DNA of 64,000 nt from Nonomuraea typhae (GTDB lineage: Bacteria; Actinomycetota; Actinomycetes; Streptosporangiales; Streptosporangiaceae), in assembly GCF_009760925.1 (NCBI RefSeq), contig NZ_VRLV01000007.1, positions 528,118 to 592,117 of the forward strand, given 5' to 3'. A program made the position numbers and the translations under genes. Shown piece by piece: positions 1 to 9,603 of the stretch (position 1 is its first letter; each line of letters begins with the position of its first letter). Under the pieces are notes generated by a model. It saw only the letters and a list, made by a program, of their open reading frames with translations, was not told the DNA's origin and searched no databases.

Positions 1-696
1 GAGATGCTGGCCGAGCTGGGCGGGGCCGCAGTGATCCGGTCGGTCGAGGTGACCGTGCTGCACCCGAGCGCCGAGGCGCAACTGGGCTTCGCCAACCTGT
101 CCCAGGCGCGGGACGTGGACGTGGCGCCGCTGCGGGCGGCGGAGAACGCCGTCCTGGATCGGGCGCTGGGCGCGGAGGCCGGGCCGGAGGTGCGGTCGGT
201 GTACAGCGTGGCGCTGGGCTCGATCTGCCATGACCTCTCGCTGCTGCGGCGTTTCACCGGCTCGCCGGTCAAGGTTGACCACGTCGAGACATGGGGCGGT
301 CTGCCGGGATCGATCGAGATTTCTGGGCCTTTGCCGGTTGCCGGGCGATATTCCATTCGATGGCATTACCTCGAGGACTATCCGGCCTACCGGGAGACCG
401 TCGTCGTTCACCACGCCTCGGGCTCGCTGGAGCTGGTCTTCCCGGCGCCTTACCTGATGAACGCGCCCACCGTGCTCACCGCCGTCTCCGGCGCCGAGAC
501 CCGGGCCGAGTACCGCGAGGTCACCGAGGCGTTCGAGACCCAGCTGCTGGCCTTCCACGCCTTCGTCACCTCCGGCAAGCCGCCGCTCACCGACGCCGCC
601 GGAGCCCTGGAGGACATCGTGACCGCCCAGCGCATCGCCGCCCGCTACGCCGTACAGCATGATCTTGCCCTTGGGGGAGAAGCCGGTGACCGCTGA
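1..696 (+). CDS. Gfo/Idh/MocA-family oxidoreductase, C-terminal part (5' end outside window)
   Basis: The reading frame is open from the first base, so the NAD(P)-binding N-terminus lies upstream of the window. What remains is about 231 residues of the C-terminal alpha/beta substrate-binding domain of the Gfo/Idh/MocA family. Visible landmarks are the SICHDLSLLRRFTG segment, which matches the conserved His-Asp region before the sheet domain, and a closing helix (AFETQLLAFHAFVTSGKPP, then an alanine-rich helix) typical of the family. Members oxidise or reduce sugars and cyclitols with NAD(P). The gene overlaps the start of the alpha-mannosidase by 11 bases, so the two are probably co-translated and belong to a glycan or sugar-utilisation operon. 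The substrate cannot be deduced. Confidence 0.8.
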   Translation, partial: EMLAELGGAAVIRSVEVTVLHPSAEAQLGFANLSQARDVDVAPLRAAENAVLDRALGAEAGPEVRSVYSVALGSICHDLSLLRRFTGSPVKVDHVETWGGLPGSIEISGPLPVAGRYSIRWHYLEDYPAYRETVVVHHASGSLELVFPAPYLMNAPTVLTAVSGAETRAEYREVTEAFETQLLAFHAFVTSGKPPLTDAAGALEDIVTAQRIAARYAVQHDLALGGEAGDR

Positions 697-3367
697 GATT
701 GTCCTGGTTCCGCATACGCACTGGGACCGGGAGTGGTACGAGCCGTTCCAGCGCTTCCGGCTGCGGCTGGTGGCGCTGCTGGACGAAGTGATCCAGACCA
801 TGGAACGCGAGCCCGGCTACCACTTCACCCTGGACGGCCAGCTCGCCTGCGTGGACGACTACCTGGAGGTGCGGCCGGAGAACCGCGAGCGGATCGCGGC
901 GCTGGTGCGCTCCGGGCGGCTGGCCGTGGGGCCGTGGCAGATCCTCCTCGACGAGTTCCTGTGCTCGGGCGAGAACATCGTGCGCAACCTGGAGCTCGGA
1001 CTCTCGCGGGCCGACAAGCTCGGCGGGGCCATGGGCGTCGGCTATCTCCCGGACATGTTCGGGCACACGGCTCAGATGCCGCAGATCCTGCGACGGGCCG
1101 GGCTGCAGCACGCCTGCGTCTACCGGGGCGTGCCCGCCGAGGTGACGAGCGCCGCCTTCGCCTGGGTGGCGCCCGACGGCACCGCCATCCGCACGCAGTA
1201 CCTGCCCGAAGGCGGCTACGGCAACGGCGTGGACCTCATCCACGGCGCCGGGACGCTGGAGGAGCGGGCGGCGGCGTTCACGGCCCGGATGCGGCCGTGG
1301 TCCGAGGGGCCGCTGCTGGCGATGTACGGCACGGACCACTCGGCCCCGGTGGCCGGACTGCCGGACCTGGTGGCCGCGATGGGCTCCCGCATGGACACCT
1401 TGTCCGGATATATCGCGACCCTTGATCCGGCCCTCGACACCCTGCCCCGCATCGAAGGCGAGCTGCGCTCGCACGCTCGCGCCAACATCCTGCCCGGCGT
1501 CATCTCCGTCCGCGTCCACGTCAAGCAGGCCATGGCCCGCGCCGAGCGCATGGTCGAGCGCTACGCCGAACCGCTGGCCGCCCTCTGGGGCGCGGAATGG
1601 CCCGGCCGCTTCCTCGACATGGCCTGGTGGCGGCTGATCGACGCCAGCGGCCACGACTCCGTCACCGGCTGCGGCGTCGACGAGACCGCCCAGCAGGTCG
1701 CCGCCCGCATCGCCGAGGCCGAACACCTCGGCCAGGCCGTCCGCGACATGGTCACCGCCCGCCTGGCCGCGAGCGTCCCCTCCGACGGAGTGCTCGTCGT
1801 CAACCCCACCCCCTCGGTACGGCGCGGCGTCGTGCTCACCGAGGTCGCCGGGCAGGACCCGCTCACCGGGCCGTCCGGGCTCGTGCCGGTCCAGACGCTG
1901 GAGTACGCCCCCACGCTGCTGCTCGACGAGGAGATGGAACCCGAGCTGGCCCTCTCCTTCATCCACGGCCCCGAGCTGTACGGCCAGCACATCACCGGCT
2001 GGTCGGTCGAGGGCGGCGTGCTCACCTTCACCGTCGCCAGGACCGCCACCGAGGTCTTCGACCCGGACGAGATCGCCGCCGCCGCCCGGGGCGCGCACCG
2101 GGTCCGCATCCTGGCCGAACCCCGGCGCACGGTCGCCGCCCTGGTCGAGGTGCCCGCGCTGGGCCACACCAGCCTGCGTCCCGTCCCCTGGCGGCCGGGC
2201 AGGTCGCCGGCCGCCGGGGTGGCGCCCGCCCGCGCCGACGGCCAGGTCCTGGACAACGGCCTGCTCCGCGTCGAGGTGGCCGACGACGGCACCCTGACGC
2301 TGACCGGCCCCGGCGGCGTGACCGTCACCGGCGCCGGGCGCATCGTGGACGGCGGCGACGTGGGCGACACCTACAACCACGCCCCGCCCGCCCCGGACCG
2401 GCTCGTCTGCGAGCCCCTCGTCGTGGAGGTCTCGCCGGTCTGGTCGGGACCGCTCGTCGCCGCCCTCGACATCCGCCGCACCTACCTCTGGCCCGCCACG
2501 GAGAGCGAGGTCATGACCGGGCCCGACCACGCCCGCGTCCCCCAGATCGCCGCCCCCGACCCGGGCCGAGGCCAGGCCGAGGCCGAGACCGTGGTGGAGA
2601 CCCGGGTCGAGTTGCGGGCCGGGGAGCCGTTCGTACGGTTGCGGGTGGAGTTCGACAACCGCGCCGGCGATCACCGGGTGCGCCTGCACGTGCCCCTGCC
2701 GGCGGAGGCGACCACGTCGTACGCGGAAGGGCAGTTCGCGGTGGTCGAGCGCGGCCTGAGCGCGGAGGGCGGCTGCGGCGAGTACCCGCTGCCCACCTTC
2801 CCGGCCTCGGGCTGGGTGGCGGCCGGAGGCGTGGCCGCGCTGCTGGAGCACGTGACCGAATACGAGGTCGCCGCCGAGGAGCTCGCGCTCACGCTGCTGC
2901 GCTCGGTCGGCTTCCTGTCGCGCAACCGCAACGGCCTGCGCCCGGAACCGGCCGGGCCCCAGATCCCGACGCCGGCCGCGCAGTCCAGGGGGCTGCGCTC
3001 GGTGAGCCTGGCGCTCATGCCGTACACAGGAGACTGGAGCGCCGTGCCGCCCGCGGCCGAGACCTTCCGCCACGACCTGCTCGCCGTGCCCGGCACCGGG
3101 GACGGCGAGCTGCCGGAACCGGGCACCGGCCTGTCGGTGAGCGGGCCGGGCGTGGTGATGACCTCGCTGCGCCGCCGCGACGACTGGAAGGAACTGCGCG
3201 TGGTCTCCTACGCGAACGAGCCCGCCACGGCCGCGATCGAGGGTTCCTTCGCCGAAGCCCGCCGCGCGGACCTGCGCGGACGCCCCGGCGACCCGCTGGC
3301 CGTCACCGATGGCCGCCTCGACCTGCCCCTCGCTCCCTGGGAGATCGCCACGATCCAGTTCCGCTGA
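686..3367 (+). CDS. GH38 alpha-mannosidase
   Basis: The product has 893 residues. It opens with the HTHWDREW signature of glycoside hydrolase family 38, whose His and Asp bind the catalytic zinc. The segment LPDMFGHTAQMP contains the expected nucleophile Asp (about residue 123 from this start). A three-helix middle region with DMAWWRLIDASGHDSVTG and long beta-rich C-terminal domains follow, which is normal for the family. No signal peptide is visible, so it is probably cytoplasmic and trims imported mannosides. I chose GTG at 686 because GGGGGAG lies 6 bases upstream and the overlap with the preceding stop is short; an in-frame ATG at 659 is possible but has a larger overlap. The upstream oxidoreductase suggests a shared sugar-catabolic role. 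Confidence 0.9.
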   Translation: MTAEIVLVPHTHWDREWYEPFQRFRLRLVALLDEVIQTMEREPGYHFTLDGQLACVDDYLEVRPENRERIAALVRSGRLAVGPWQILLDEFLCSGENIVRNLELGLSRADKLGGAMGVGYLPDMFGHTAQMPQILRRAGLQHACVYRGVPAEVTSAAFAWVAPDGTAIRTQYLPEGGYGNGVDLIHGAGTLEERAAAFTARMRPWSEGPLLAMYGTDHSAPVAGLPDLVAAMGSRMDTLSGYIATLDPALDTLPRIEGELRSHARANILPGVISVRVHVKQAMARAERMVERYAEPLAALWGAEWPGRFLDMAWWRLIDASGHDSVTGCGVDETAQQVAARIAEAEHLGQAVRDMVTARLAASVPSDGVLVVNPTPSVRRGVVLTEVAGQDPLTGPSGLVPVQTLEYAPTLLLDEEMEPELALSFIHGPELYGQHITGWSVEGGVLTFTVARTATEVFDPDEIAAAARGAHRVRILAEPRRTVAALVEVPALGHTSLRPVPWRPGRSPAAGVAPARADGQVLDNGLLRVEVADDGTLTLTGPGGVTVTGAGRIVDGGDVGDTYNHAPPAPDRLVCEPLVVEVSPVWSGPLVAALDIRRTYLWPATESEVMTGPDHARVPQIAAPDPGRGQAEAETVVETRVELRAGEPFVRLRVEFDNRAGDHRVRLHVPLPAEATTSYAEGQFAVVERGLSAEGGCGEYPLPTFPASGWVAAGGVAALLEHVTEYEVAAEELALTLLRSVGFLSRNRNGLRPEPAGPQIPTPAAQSRGLRSVSLALMPYTGDWSAVPPAAETFRHDLLAVPGTGDGELPEPGTGLSVSGPGVVMTSLRRRDDWKELRVVSYANEPATAAIEGSFAEARRADLRGRPGDPLAVTDGRLDLPLAPWEIATIQFR

Positions 3368-3406
3368 CGGCCAAGCACAGGCTCTTTGTCGGTAAAGGTG
3401 GTGGAC

Positions 3407-3901
3407 CTAGCGGGTTCCCCAGGAGTAGGTCTGTTTGCGTAGCTTCAAATAGACGAAGGACTCGGTGGCCCGGACGGCCGGGATCGCCCGGATCTTGCTG
3501 AGAATCTCCAGGAGGTGCGAGTCGCCCTCGCAGACCACCTCGACGATCACGTCGAAGGATCCGGCCGTCAGCACCACGTAGTCGATCTCGTCGATCGCGG
3601 CCAGCTCGTCGGCGACCATTTCCAGGTCGCCCTCGCAGTTGACGCCGATCATGGCTTGGCGCGGGAAGCCAAGAGTGAGGGGGTCGGTTACGGCGACGAT
3701 CTGCATCACGCCGGCATCCTGCAGGCGTTGCACCCGCTGACGGACGGCTGCTTCGGACAGGCCCACGGCTTTTCCGATCGCGGCGTACGGCATGCGGCCG
3801 TCATTCTGCAGTTGCTCGATGATCTGCTTGGACAGTTCGTCGAGTACGACCGGTCCGGAAGCGGCGTCGTTGCTTCGGCGCACGCGGGGCGGCGTCGTCA
3901 T
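3407..3901 (-). CDS. Lrp/AsnC-family transcriptional regulator
   Basis: The product has 164 residues. An N-terminal helix-turn-helix (about residues 20-70, with LDELSKQIIEQLQNDGRMPY and the recognition region LSEAAVRQRVQRL) is followed by a RAM/AsnC ligand-binding domain (about 80-155). Such proteins form octamers that sense amino acids or related amines. The gene is divergent from the aldehyde dehydrogenase at the head of the polyamine import block, and a palindrome lies in the shared intergenic region. The natural inference is local control of polyamine catabolism. The effector is unknown. Confidence 0.92.
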   Translation of the reverse strand: MTTPPRVRRSNDAASGPVVLDELSKQIIEQLQNDGRMPYAAIGKAVGLSEAAVRQRVQRLQDAGVMQIVAVTDPLTLGFPRQAMIGVNCEGDLEMVADELAAIDEIDYVVLTAGSFDVIVEVVCEGDSHLLEILSKIRAIPAVRATESFVYLKLRKQTYSWGTR

Positions 3902-4000
3902 CCCAGGGAATCCTCCCTTACCGGTCCAGCGTTACGGGCGCATTCCTGCTGCGTTGCCGTCCTGGTGCGACATGTTGTCAGTTTCCCCGCCTCTGTCAAG

Positions 4001-4018
4001 CGAATTCGTAGCAATTCG
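4001..4018. promoter_or_regulatory. Candidate AsnC operator upstream of the polyamine operon
   Basis: CGAATT, six bases, then AATTCG form a perfect inverted repeat. TATCCT at 4020-4025, directly downstream, is a plausible -10 box for the dehydrogenase operon, so a bound protein would overlap the promoter. A related CGAATTC/AATT pair occurs before the FAD oxidase at 9604-9619. Assignment to the adjacent AsnC protein is inference. Confidence 0.4.
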
Positions 4019-4102
4019 GTATCCTTTGCTGCGGAATCCCTTGTCCGGATGCCCTTCCTCTGTCAGAGTCGCGGCATCTCAGCCACCTCACCAGGAGGTC
4101 AT

Positions 4103-5536
4103 GTGACCAGCCGTCTGCAGAACTTCATCAACGGTGAGTTCGTGGACGCCAAGAGCGGCCGATTCTCCGATGTCATCGATCCCTGCACCGGTGAAGCCTA
4201 TCTTCAGGCTCCGATCTCCGGTCCAGAGGATGTCGATGCCGCCTACGCCGCCGCGGCTGCCGCGTTCGAGTCGTGGGGACAGACCACGCCGGGGGAGCGG
4301 GCCAACCTGCTGCTGAAGGTCGCCGATGCGATCGAGGCGCGGGCCGACGAGATCAACGAGGCGGAGTGCCTGAACACCGGCAAGCCGCGGGCCCGCATGG
4401 CCGAGGATGAGACGCCGGTCGCCGCCGATCACTTCCGATTCTTCGCCGGCGCCGCGCGCACGCTCGAAGGCCCCACGGCCGGGGAGTTCCTGGCCGAGCA
4501 CACCAGTGTCATCAGGCACGAGCCGATCGGCGTCATCGGCCAGGTCACGCCCTGGAACTACCCGATGATGATGGCCGTCTGGAAGATCGCCCCGGCGCTG
4601 GCCGCCGGCAACACGATCGTGCTCAAGCCGTCGGACACCACGCCCGTCTCCACGATCAAGCTCGCCGAGATCCTCGGCAGCGTCCTGCCGCCCGGCGTCT
4701 TCAACGTCGTCACCGGCGACCGCGAGACCGGCGCGCTGGTCGTCGGCCACAAGACCGCCTCGATGGTCGCGATCACCGGCTCGGTCGGCGCCGGCATGGC
4801 CGTCGCCAAGACCGCCGCCGACGACCTCAAGCGCGTCCACCTGGAGCTCGGCGGCAAGGCGCCGGTCGTGGTCTTCGACGACGTCAAGGACCTCAAGGCC
4901 GCCGCCGAGTCGATCGCCACCGCCGGCCTCTACAACGCCGGCCAGGACTGCACCGCCGCCTGCCGCGTGCTGGTGCACGAGAACGTGCACGACGAGTTCG
5001 TGGCCGCCCTCGCCGCCGCCGCGGCGGGCACCGTCACCGGCGACCTGTCCAACGAGGACGCGTTGTACGGCCCGCTCAACAACGAGAACCAGCTGACCAG
5101 GGTGCAGGGCTTCATCGACCGCGCCCCGGCGCACGCCAAGGTCCTGACCGGTGGGCACCGGGTCGGCGACAAGGGCTACTTCTTCGCTCCTACCATCGTC
5201 GACGGTCTCAAGCAGGACGACGAGATGGTGCAGAACGAGGTCTTCGGCCCGGTCATCACCGTCCAGACGTTCACCGACGAGGCGGACGCGCTGACCAAGG
5301 CCAACGACGTGCAGTACGGCCTGTCCGGCTCGGTGTGGACCAGCGACCACGGCCGCGCCATGCGGATGTCGAACAGGCTCGACTTCGGCGTGGTCTGGGT
5401 CAACACCCACATCCCGTTCGTCAGCGAGATGCCGCACGGCGGCTTCAAGCACTCCGGCTACGGCAAGGACCTTTCGGTCTTCGGTCTTCACGACTACACG
5501 CGCGTCAAGCACGTCATGCACTACATCGGAGACTAG
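4103..5536 (+). CDS. Gamma-aminobutyraldehyde dehydrogenase-like aldehyde dehydrogenase
   Basis: The product has 477 residues, a normal length for NAD(P)-dependent aldehyde dehydrogenases. The general base is in HLELGGKAP (Glu248) and the catalytic thiol is in AGQDCTAACRV (Cys283), 35 residues apart as expected. The cofactor-binding segment GQVTPWNYPMMMAVWKIAPA is also present. I chose GTG at 4103 because AGGAGG sits four bases upstream; the ATG at 4101 is in another frame and stops at once. The gene is followed with zero spacing by polyamine transporter genes and later by an amine oxidase. Oxidation of 4-aminobutanal to GABA during putrescine breakdown is therefore the best guess, with betaine-aldehyde-type activity as the alternative. 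Confidence 0.88.
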   Translation: MTSRLQNFINGEFVDAKSGRFSDVIDPCTGEAYLQAPISGPEDVDAAYAAAAAAFESWGQTTPGERANLLLKVADAIEARADEINEAECLNTGKPRARMAEDETPVAADHFRFFAGAARTLEGPTAGEFLAEHTSVIRHEPIGVIGQVTPWNYPMMMAVWKIAPALAAGNTIVLKPSDTTPVSTIKLAEILGSVLPPGVFNVVTGDRETGALVVGHKTASMVAITGSVGAGMAVAKTAADDLKRVHLELGGKAPVVVFDDVKDLKAAAESIATAGLYNAGQDCTAACRVLVHENVHDEFVAALAAAAAGTVTGDLSNEDALYGPLNNENQLTRVQGFIDRAPAHAKVLTGGHRVGDKGYFFAPTIVDGLKQDDEMVQNEVFGPVITVQTFTDEADALTKANDVQYGLSGSVWTSDHGRAMRMSNRLDFGVVWVNTHIPFVSEMPHGGFKHSGYGKDLSVFGLHDYTRVKHVMHYIGD

Positions 5537-6601
5537 ATGCACGCGATCCAGCTTGACGACGTCGTCAAGGAGTACCTGTCGCACGGCGAGGTCGTCCAGG
5601 CTGTGAAGGGCGTCACGCTGGAGATCGCCGAGGGGGAGTTCTTCTCCCTCCTCGGCCCCTCCGGTTGCGGCAAGACCACCACCATGCGCATGATCGCCGG
5701 CTTCGAGGAGCCGTCGCGAGGCGTGGTCAAGCTGCACGGGCAGGACGTCACCAACGTCCCGCCCAACAAGCGCGATGTGAACATGGTCTTCCAGTCCTAC
5801 GCGCTGTTCCCGCACATGAACGTGTGGGACAACGTGGCCTTCGGACTCAAGCAGAAGGGCGTCGCCCAGGCCGAGATCCGGCAGCGGGTGAGCGAGATGC
5901 TGGAGATCGTCGACCTGACCGGCCGCGAGAAGCGCCGCCCCCGGGAGATGTCGGGCGGCCAGCAACAGCGGGTGGCGCTGGCCAGGGCCCTGGTCAACCG
6001 CCCGCGCGCGCTCCTGCTCGACGAGCCGCTCGGCGCGCTCGACCTGAAGCTGCGCCAGGCCATGCAGATCGAGCTCAAGCGCATCCAGCGGGAGGTCGGC
6101 ATCACGTTCGTCTACGTGACGCACGACCAGAGCGAGGCGCTGACGATGAGCGACCGCATCGCCGTCATGAACGACGGCCTGGTCGAGCAGCTCGCCGGCC
6201 CGCGCGAGATCTACGAACGGCCCGCCACGGAGTTCGTGGCCGGCTTCATCGGCACCTCCAACCTCCTGGCCGGTACGGCTTCCGCCGGCATCCTGCCCAT
6301 CGGCGGGGGCCGCGTGCTCGTCCCCGGCAAGGACGGCGAGGTTACGGTGACCGTCCGGCCGGAAAAGATCACCATCGGCACCGTGGAGCCGAACGGCGAG
6401 GTCAGCGCCCTGCCGGGCACGGTTGTCGAGGTCGTCTACCTGGGCACGTACAACAGTTACTCCGTGTGCCTCGCCGCCCGCGGCGAAACGATCATCACGG
6501 TGTTTCAGCAGAACGCACTCGACTCCTCGACAACGGCCGAGCGGGGTGACTCGGTGTGGCTGTCGTGGCAGCCGCAGCACTCATATGCGATTGGAAGTTG
6601 A
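5537..6601 (+). CDS. potA: Spermidine/putrescine ABC importer, ATP-binding protein
   Basis: The product has 354 residues. The Walker A loop GPSGCGKTT, Q-loop, signature MSGGQQQRVALARAL, Walker B LLLDEPLGALD and H-loop THDQSEA are all intact. A C-terminal TOBE-like regulatory domain (about residues 240-354) matches the PotA type that energises polyamine import. The ATG begins immediately after the dehydrogenase stop (TAG ATG), so expression is almost certainly coupled. Substrate-binding protein and two permeases follow in the same operon. Spermidine/putrescine specificity rests on family resemblance and the aldehyde dehydrogenase context; related opine or thiamine importers cannot be excluded. 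Confidence 0.92.
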   Translation: MHAIQLDDVVKEYLSHGEVVQAVKGVTLEIAEGEFFSLLGPSGCGKTTTMRMIAGFEEPSRGVVKLHGQDVTNVPPNKRDVNMVFQSYALFPHMNVWDNVAFGLKQKGVAQAEIRQRVSEMLEIVDLTGREKRRPREMSGGQQQRVALARALVNRPRALLLDEPLGALDLKLRQAMQIELKRIQREVGITFVYVTHDQSEALTMSDRIAVMNDGLVEQLAGPREIYERPATEFVAGFIGTSNLLAGTASAGILPIGGGRVLVPGKDGEVTVTVRPEKITIGTVEPNGEVSALPGTVVEVVYLGTYNSYSVCLAARGETIITVFQQNALDSSTTAERGDSVWLSWQPQHSYAIGS

Positions 6602-6607
6602 TCGGCC

Positions 6608-7837
6608 ATGGACCCCGTGAACAAGCTCGCCCTGCTGCGGGGCATGACGCAGTCCCGCACCCGGCGTGAGGCATTCAAGATCGCTGGGCTGTCGGCCGCC
6701 GGCCTGACCCTGGCCGCCTGCGGCGTGCAGGGCCAGAAGAAGGCGCCGGCCAAGCCGGACGCGGTCAAGGACTACTGGGCCAAGCAGACGAAGCACGGCA
6801 AGGTCGTCTTCGCCAACTGGCCCGAGTACATGCCCGAGGACAAGAAGCCGCTGGAGGAGTTCAAGAAGGCGACCGGGATCTCCTACGAGTACAAGGAGGT
6901 CATCGAGGAGAACGCCTCCTTCTTCGGCAAGGCCGACCCGGTGCTGCGCGCCGGCCAGTCGCTCGGCTACGACATCGTGGTCATGACCAACGGCATCCAG
7001 CTCCAGCACATGATCGAGCTGGGTTACGTGGTGCCGCTCGACCAGTCGAAGCTGCCGAACTTCAACGCCAACGCGGGCGCCAAGTACAAGGAGCGCTCCT
7101 ACGACCCGGGCAACGTCTACACCGTGCCCTACACCTCGGGCATCACGGGGATCGCGTACAACACCAAGTACGTCAAGGATGACATCACCAGCATCAGCGC
7201 GTTGTTCGACGCCAAGTACAAGGGCCGCGTCGGCATGATGCGCGACGCCCAGGAGATCGGCAACTTCGGCATGTTCGCGCTGGGCATCGACCCGGAGAAG
7301 TCGACGCAGGCCGACTGGGAGAAGGCCGGCGCCAAGCTCAAGGAGCAGCGCGACGCCGGGCTGGTGCGCAAGTACTACGACCAGGACTACATCGACGCCG
7401 TCTCCAAGGGTGACGTGTGGCTGACGATGGCCTGGTCGGGCGATGTGTTCCAGCGCCAGCTCGCGGGCGAGCCGGTCAAGTTCGTGGTCCCGGAGGAGGG
7501 CGGCACGATCTGGACCGACAACATGCTCATCCCGAAGGGCGCCGCCAACCCGGTGGACGCGATCACGCTGATGGACTTCCTCTACCAGCCCCAGATCGCC
7601 GCCGAACTGGAGGAGTTCATCCAGTACGTCACCCCGGTCCCGGCCGCGCACGACATCCTCAAGCAGAAGGCGGCCACGCTGACGGGCGAGGCGAAGACGA
7701 CGCTGGAGACGCTGGTCAACAGCCCGCTCATCTTCCCCTCCGAGGGCGACTACGCCAAGCTGCGCGGCTACACCCCGCTCACCACCAAGACCGAGCAGGT
7801 GTTCAACCGCATCTTCCAGACCGTCACCCAGGCATAG
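6608..7837 (+). CDS. potD: Polyamine ABC importer, substrate-binding lipoprotein
   Basis: The product has 409 residues. The N-terminus has a twin-arginine segment (SRTRREAFKIAG), a hydrophobic stretch and the lipobox LAAC followed by Gly, so it is probably exported by Tat and anchored as a lipoprotein. The mature part resembles PotD-type periplasmic binding proteins: VVFANWPEYMPED near the start, YDIVVMTNGIQLQHM, YTVPYTSGITGIAYN, and a C-terminal half with WSGDVFQRQ and NMLIPKGAANP. It lies six bases after potA and three bases before the first permease. It would capture polyamines outside the membrane and deliver them to the two permeases. Confidence 0.92.
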   Translation: MDPVNKLALLRGMTQSRTRREAFKIAGLSAAGLTLAACGVQGQKKAPAKPDAVKDYWAKQTKHGKVVFANWPEYMPEDKKPLEEFKKATGISYEYKEVIEENASFFGKADPVLRAGQSLGYDIVVMTNGIQLQHMIELGYVVPLDQSKLPNFNANAGAKYKERSYDPGNVYTVPYTSGITGIAYNTKYVKDDITSISALFDAKYKGRVGMMRDAQEIGNFGMFALGIDPEKSTQADWEKAGAKLKEQRDAGLVRKYYDQDYIDAVSKGDVWLTMAWSGDVFQRQLAGEPVKFVVPEEGGTIWTDNMLIPKGAANPVDAITLMDFLYQPQIAAELEEFIQYVTPVPAAHDILKQKAATLTGEAKTTLETLVNSPLIFPSEGDYAKLRGYTPLTTKTEQVFNRIFQTVTQA

Positions 7838-7840
7838 CCC

Positions 7841-8698
7841 ATGAAAGGCCGGCTTACCCCCTACCTGCTCGCCCTGCCGAGCTGGCTGTGGCTGGGAATC
7901 TTCCTGGTGGTGCCGTTGGCGGCGATGTTGTCGGTCTCGACCACGACCGGCAACAACATCGACGGCTTCGTGCAGTCCTTCGCCTTCTCCAACTACACCG
8001 ACGCGATCGGGCGCTACAGCGCCCAGCTGGGCCGCTCGTTCCTGTACGGCGCGCTGGCGACCGTGGCCATGCTGGTCATCGGCTACCCGGTCGCCTACTT
8101 CATCGCCTTCAAGGGCGGCAACCGCAAGTCGATGTACCTGTTCCTGCTGCTGCTGCCGTTCTTCGTCTCGTTCGTGCTGCGCACGATCTCGTGGGGCTTC
8201 CTGCTGGCCGACGACGGGATCCTGTTCGGCACGCTGAAGGGCTGGGGGCTGCTGCCCGCCGGGTTCCACGTGCTGGCGACCACGTTCGCGGTGGTCGCCG
8301 GGCTGACCTACAACTGGCTGCCGTTCATGATCCTGCCGATCTACGTCGCGCTGGAGCGCGTGGATCCGCGGGTGATCGAGGCCGCCCAGGACCTGTACGC
8401 CACCCGCGTGGCCGCCTTCCGCCGGGTCGTGCTGCCGCTGTCGCTGCCCGGCGTCTTCGCCGGGGTGCTCATGACCTTCGTCCCGGCGACGGCCGACCCG
8501 GTCAACGCGCAGATCCTCGGCGGCACGGCCAACACGATGATCGGCAACGTGATCCAGACCGAGTACCTCACGAACCTGAACTACCCGTCGGCCTCGGCGC
8601 TGTCGTTCACGCTCATGGCGGTGCTGCTCGTGGGCATCTTCATCTACGCCAAGGCGCTCGGCACCGAGAACGTCCTGGAAGCGGCGGCCAACCGATGA
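7841..8698 (+). CDS. potB: Polyamine ABC importer, permease 1
   Basis: The product has 285 residues with about six predicted membrane helices, the first being LPSWLWLGIFLVVPLAAML. The cytoplasmic coupling loop carries the EAA-type motif EAAQDLYATRVAAFRRVVLP, which docks on the ATPase. Length and order match PotB/PotH proteins. The stop codon overlaps the next start in ATGA, so the two permeases are made in equal amounts as halves of the channel. Confidence 0.92.
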   Translation: MKGRLTPYLLALPSWLWLGIFLVVPLAAMLSVSTTTGNNIDGFVQSFAFSNYTDAIGRYSAQLGRSFLYGALATVAMLVIGYPVAYFIAFKGGNRKSMYLFLLLLPFFVSFVLRTISWGFLLADDGILFGTLKGWGLLPAGFHVLATTFAVVAGLTYNWLPFMILPIYVALERVDPRVIEAAQDLYATRVAAFRRVVLPLSLPGVFAGVLMTFVPATADPVNAQILGGTANTMIGNVIQTEYLTNLNYPSASALSFTLMAVLLVGIFIYAKALGTENVLEAAANR

Positions 8699-9483
8699 CC
8701 AGGAACCGACTCGGCGACCGCCTGCTCCACGTCTACACCTGGGTGATCATCGTCTGGCTGTCCGCGCCGATCGCCGTCATGATCCTGTTCGGGTTCAACA
8801 ACAAGAAGAGCAAGTCCAACACCAGCTGGCAGGGCTTCACGTTCCGCTGGTACCAAGAGCTCTTCTCGATCTCGGACCTGTCCACTGCACTGATCAACTC
8901 GCTGGTCATCGCGGTCGTCAGCACGGCGTTGACCGCGGTCATCGGCACCATGCTGGGCCTGGCGCTCGGGCGCTTCCGCTTCCGCGGCAAGGGCGTGACC
9001 AACTTCCTGGTCTTCGCCGCCATCTCCACGCCAGAACTGGTCATGGGCTCGTCGCTGCTGTCGTTGTTCGTCTCGGCGAACATGCCGCGCGACTCCCTGA
9101 CGATCATCATCGCGCACGTGCTGTTCTCCCTGTCCTTCGTCACGGTGACCGTGCGGGCCAGAGTGGTCACGCTGGACCCGTCGCTGGAGGAGGCGGCACG
9201 CGACCTCGGGGCGACCCCGTGGGGCACCTTCAGGCAGGTGACGCTGCCCGCGATCATGCCGGGCGTGGCCGCCGGGGCGATGCTGGCCTTCGCGCTGTCC
9301 GTCGACGACTACGTGGTCACCAGCTTCGTCAACGGCTCCACCATCACGTTCCCGCTGTGGATCGTCGGGTCGGTGAAGACCGGCATTCCGCCGCAGGTTA
9401 ACGTCATGGGTACGCTGATCTTCGGGATCGGGGTGCTGATCGCCGTGGCCAACGCGGTCTCGGCGCGGCGCCGCCGTACCTGA
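8695..9483 (+). CDS. potC: Polyamine ABC importer, permease 2
   Basis: The product has 262 residues and about six membrane helices. The EAA loop reads EEAARDLGATPWGTFRQVTLP. A PotC-like segment SVDDYVVTSFVNG follows, which is characteristic of the second permease of polyamine systems. The start is the ATG overlapping the potB stop; the longer open frame upstream is only an overlap with potB. It is the last gene before a strong terminator. Confidence 0.92.
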   Translation: MTRNRLGDRLLHVYTWVIIVWLSAPIAVMILFGFNNKKSKSNTSWQGFTFRWYQELFSISDLSTALINSLVIAVVSTALTAVIGTMLGLALGRFRFRGKGVTNFLVFAAISTPELVMGSSLLSLFVSANMPRDSLTIIIAHVLFSLSFVTVTVRARVVTLDPSLEEAARDLGATPWGTFRQVTLPAIMPGVAAGAMLAFALSVDDYVVTSFVNGSTITFPLWIVGSVKTGIPPQVNVMGTLIFGIGVLIAVANAVSARRRRT

Positions 9484-9497
9484 GAACACCAAGGCTT

Positions 9498-9523
9498 CCC
9501 CCCGCCGACCGGCGGGGGGTTTT
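9498..9523 (+). terminator. Rho-independent terminator after potC
   Basis: A nine-base GC stem (CCCCCCGCC / GGCGGGGGG) with loop GACC is followed by TTTT, 14 bases after the potC stop. This is a textbook intrinsic terminator and separates the transporter operon from the FAD oxidase downstream. Confidence 0.88.
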
Positions 9524-9603
9524 GGCATACGACGACCAAGAACAGGGAGGCGAGATCGGATTTCGGCGGGGGGAACCCGCGCGCGATCACTTTATGAGAT
9601 CCC

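Noticed and set aside
587..3073. Long open frame of 828 codons antisense to the alpha-mannosidase (and similar ones at 4088-6580, 33669-38045 and 47115-50447)
   Set aside because: These are by-products of high GC third positions on the coding strand; their products are low-complexity and match no family, while the opposite strand encodes clear enzymes.
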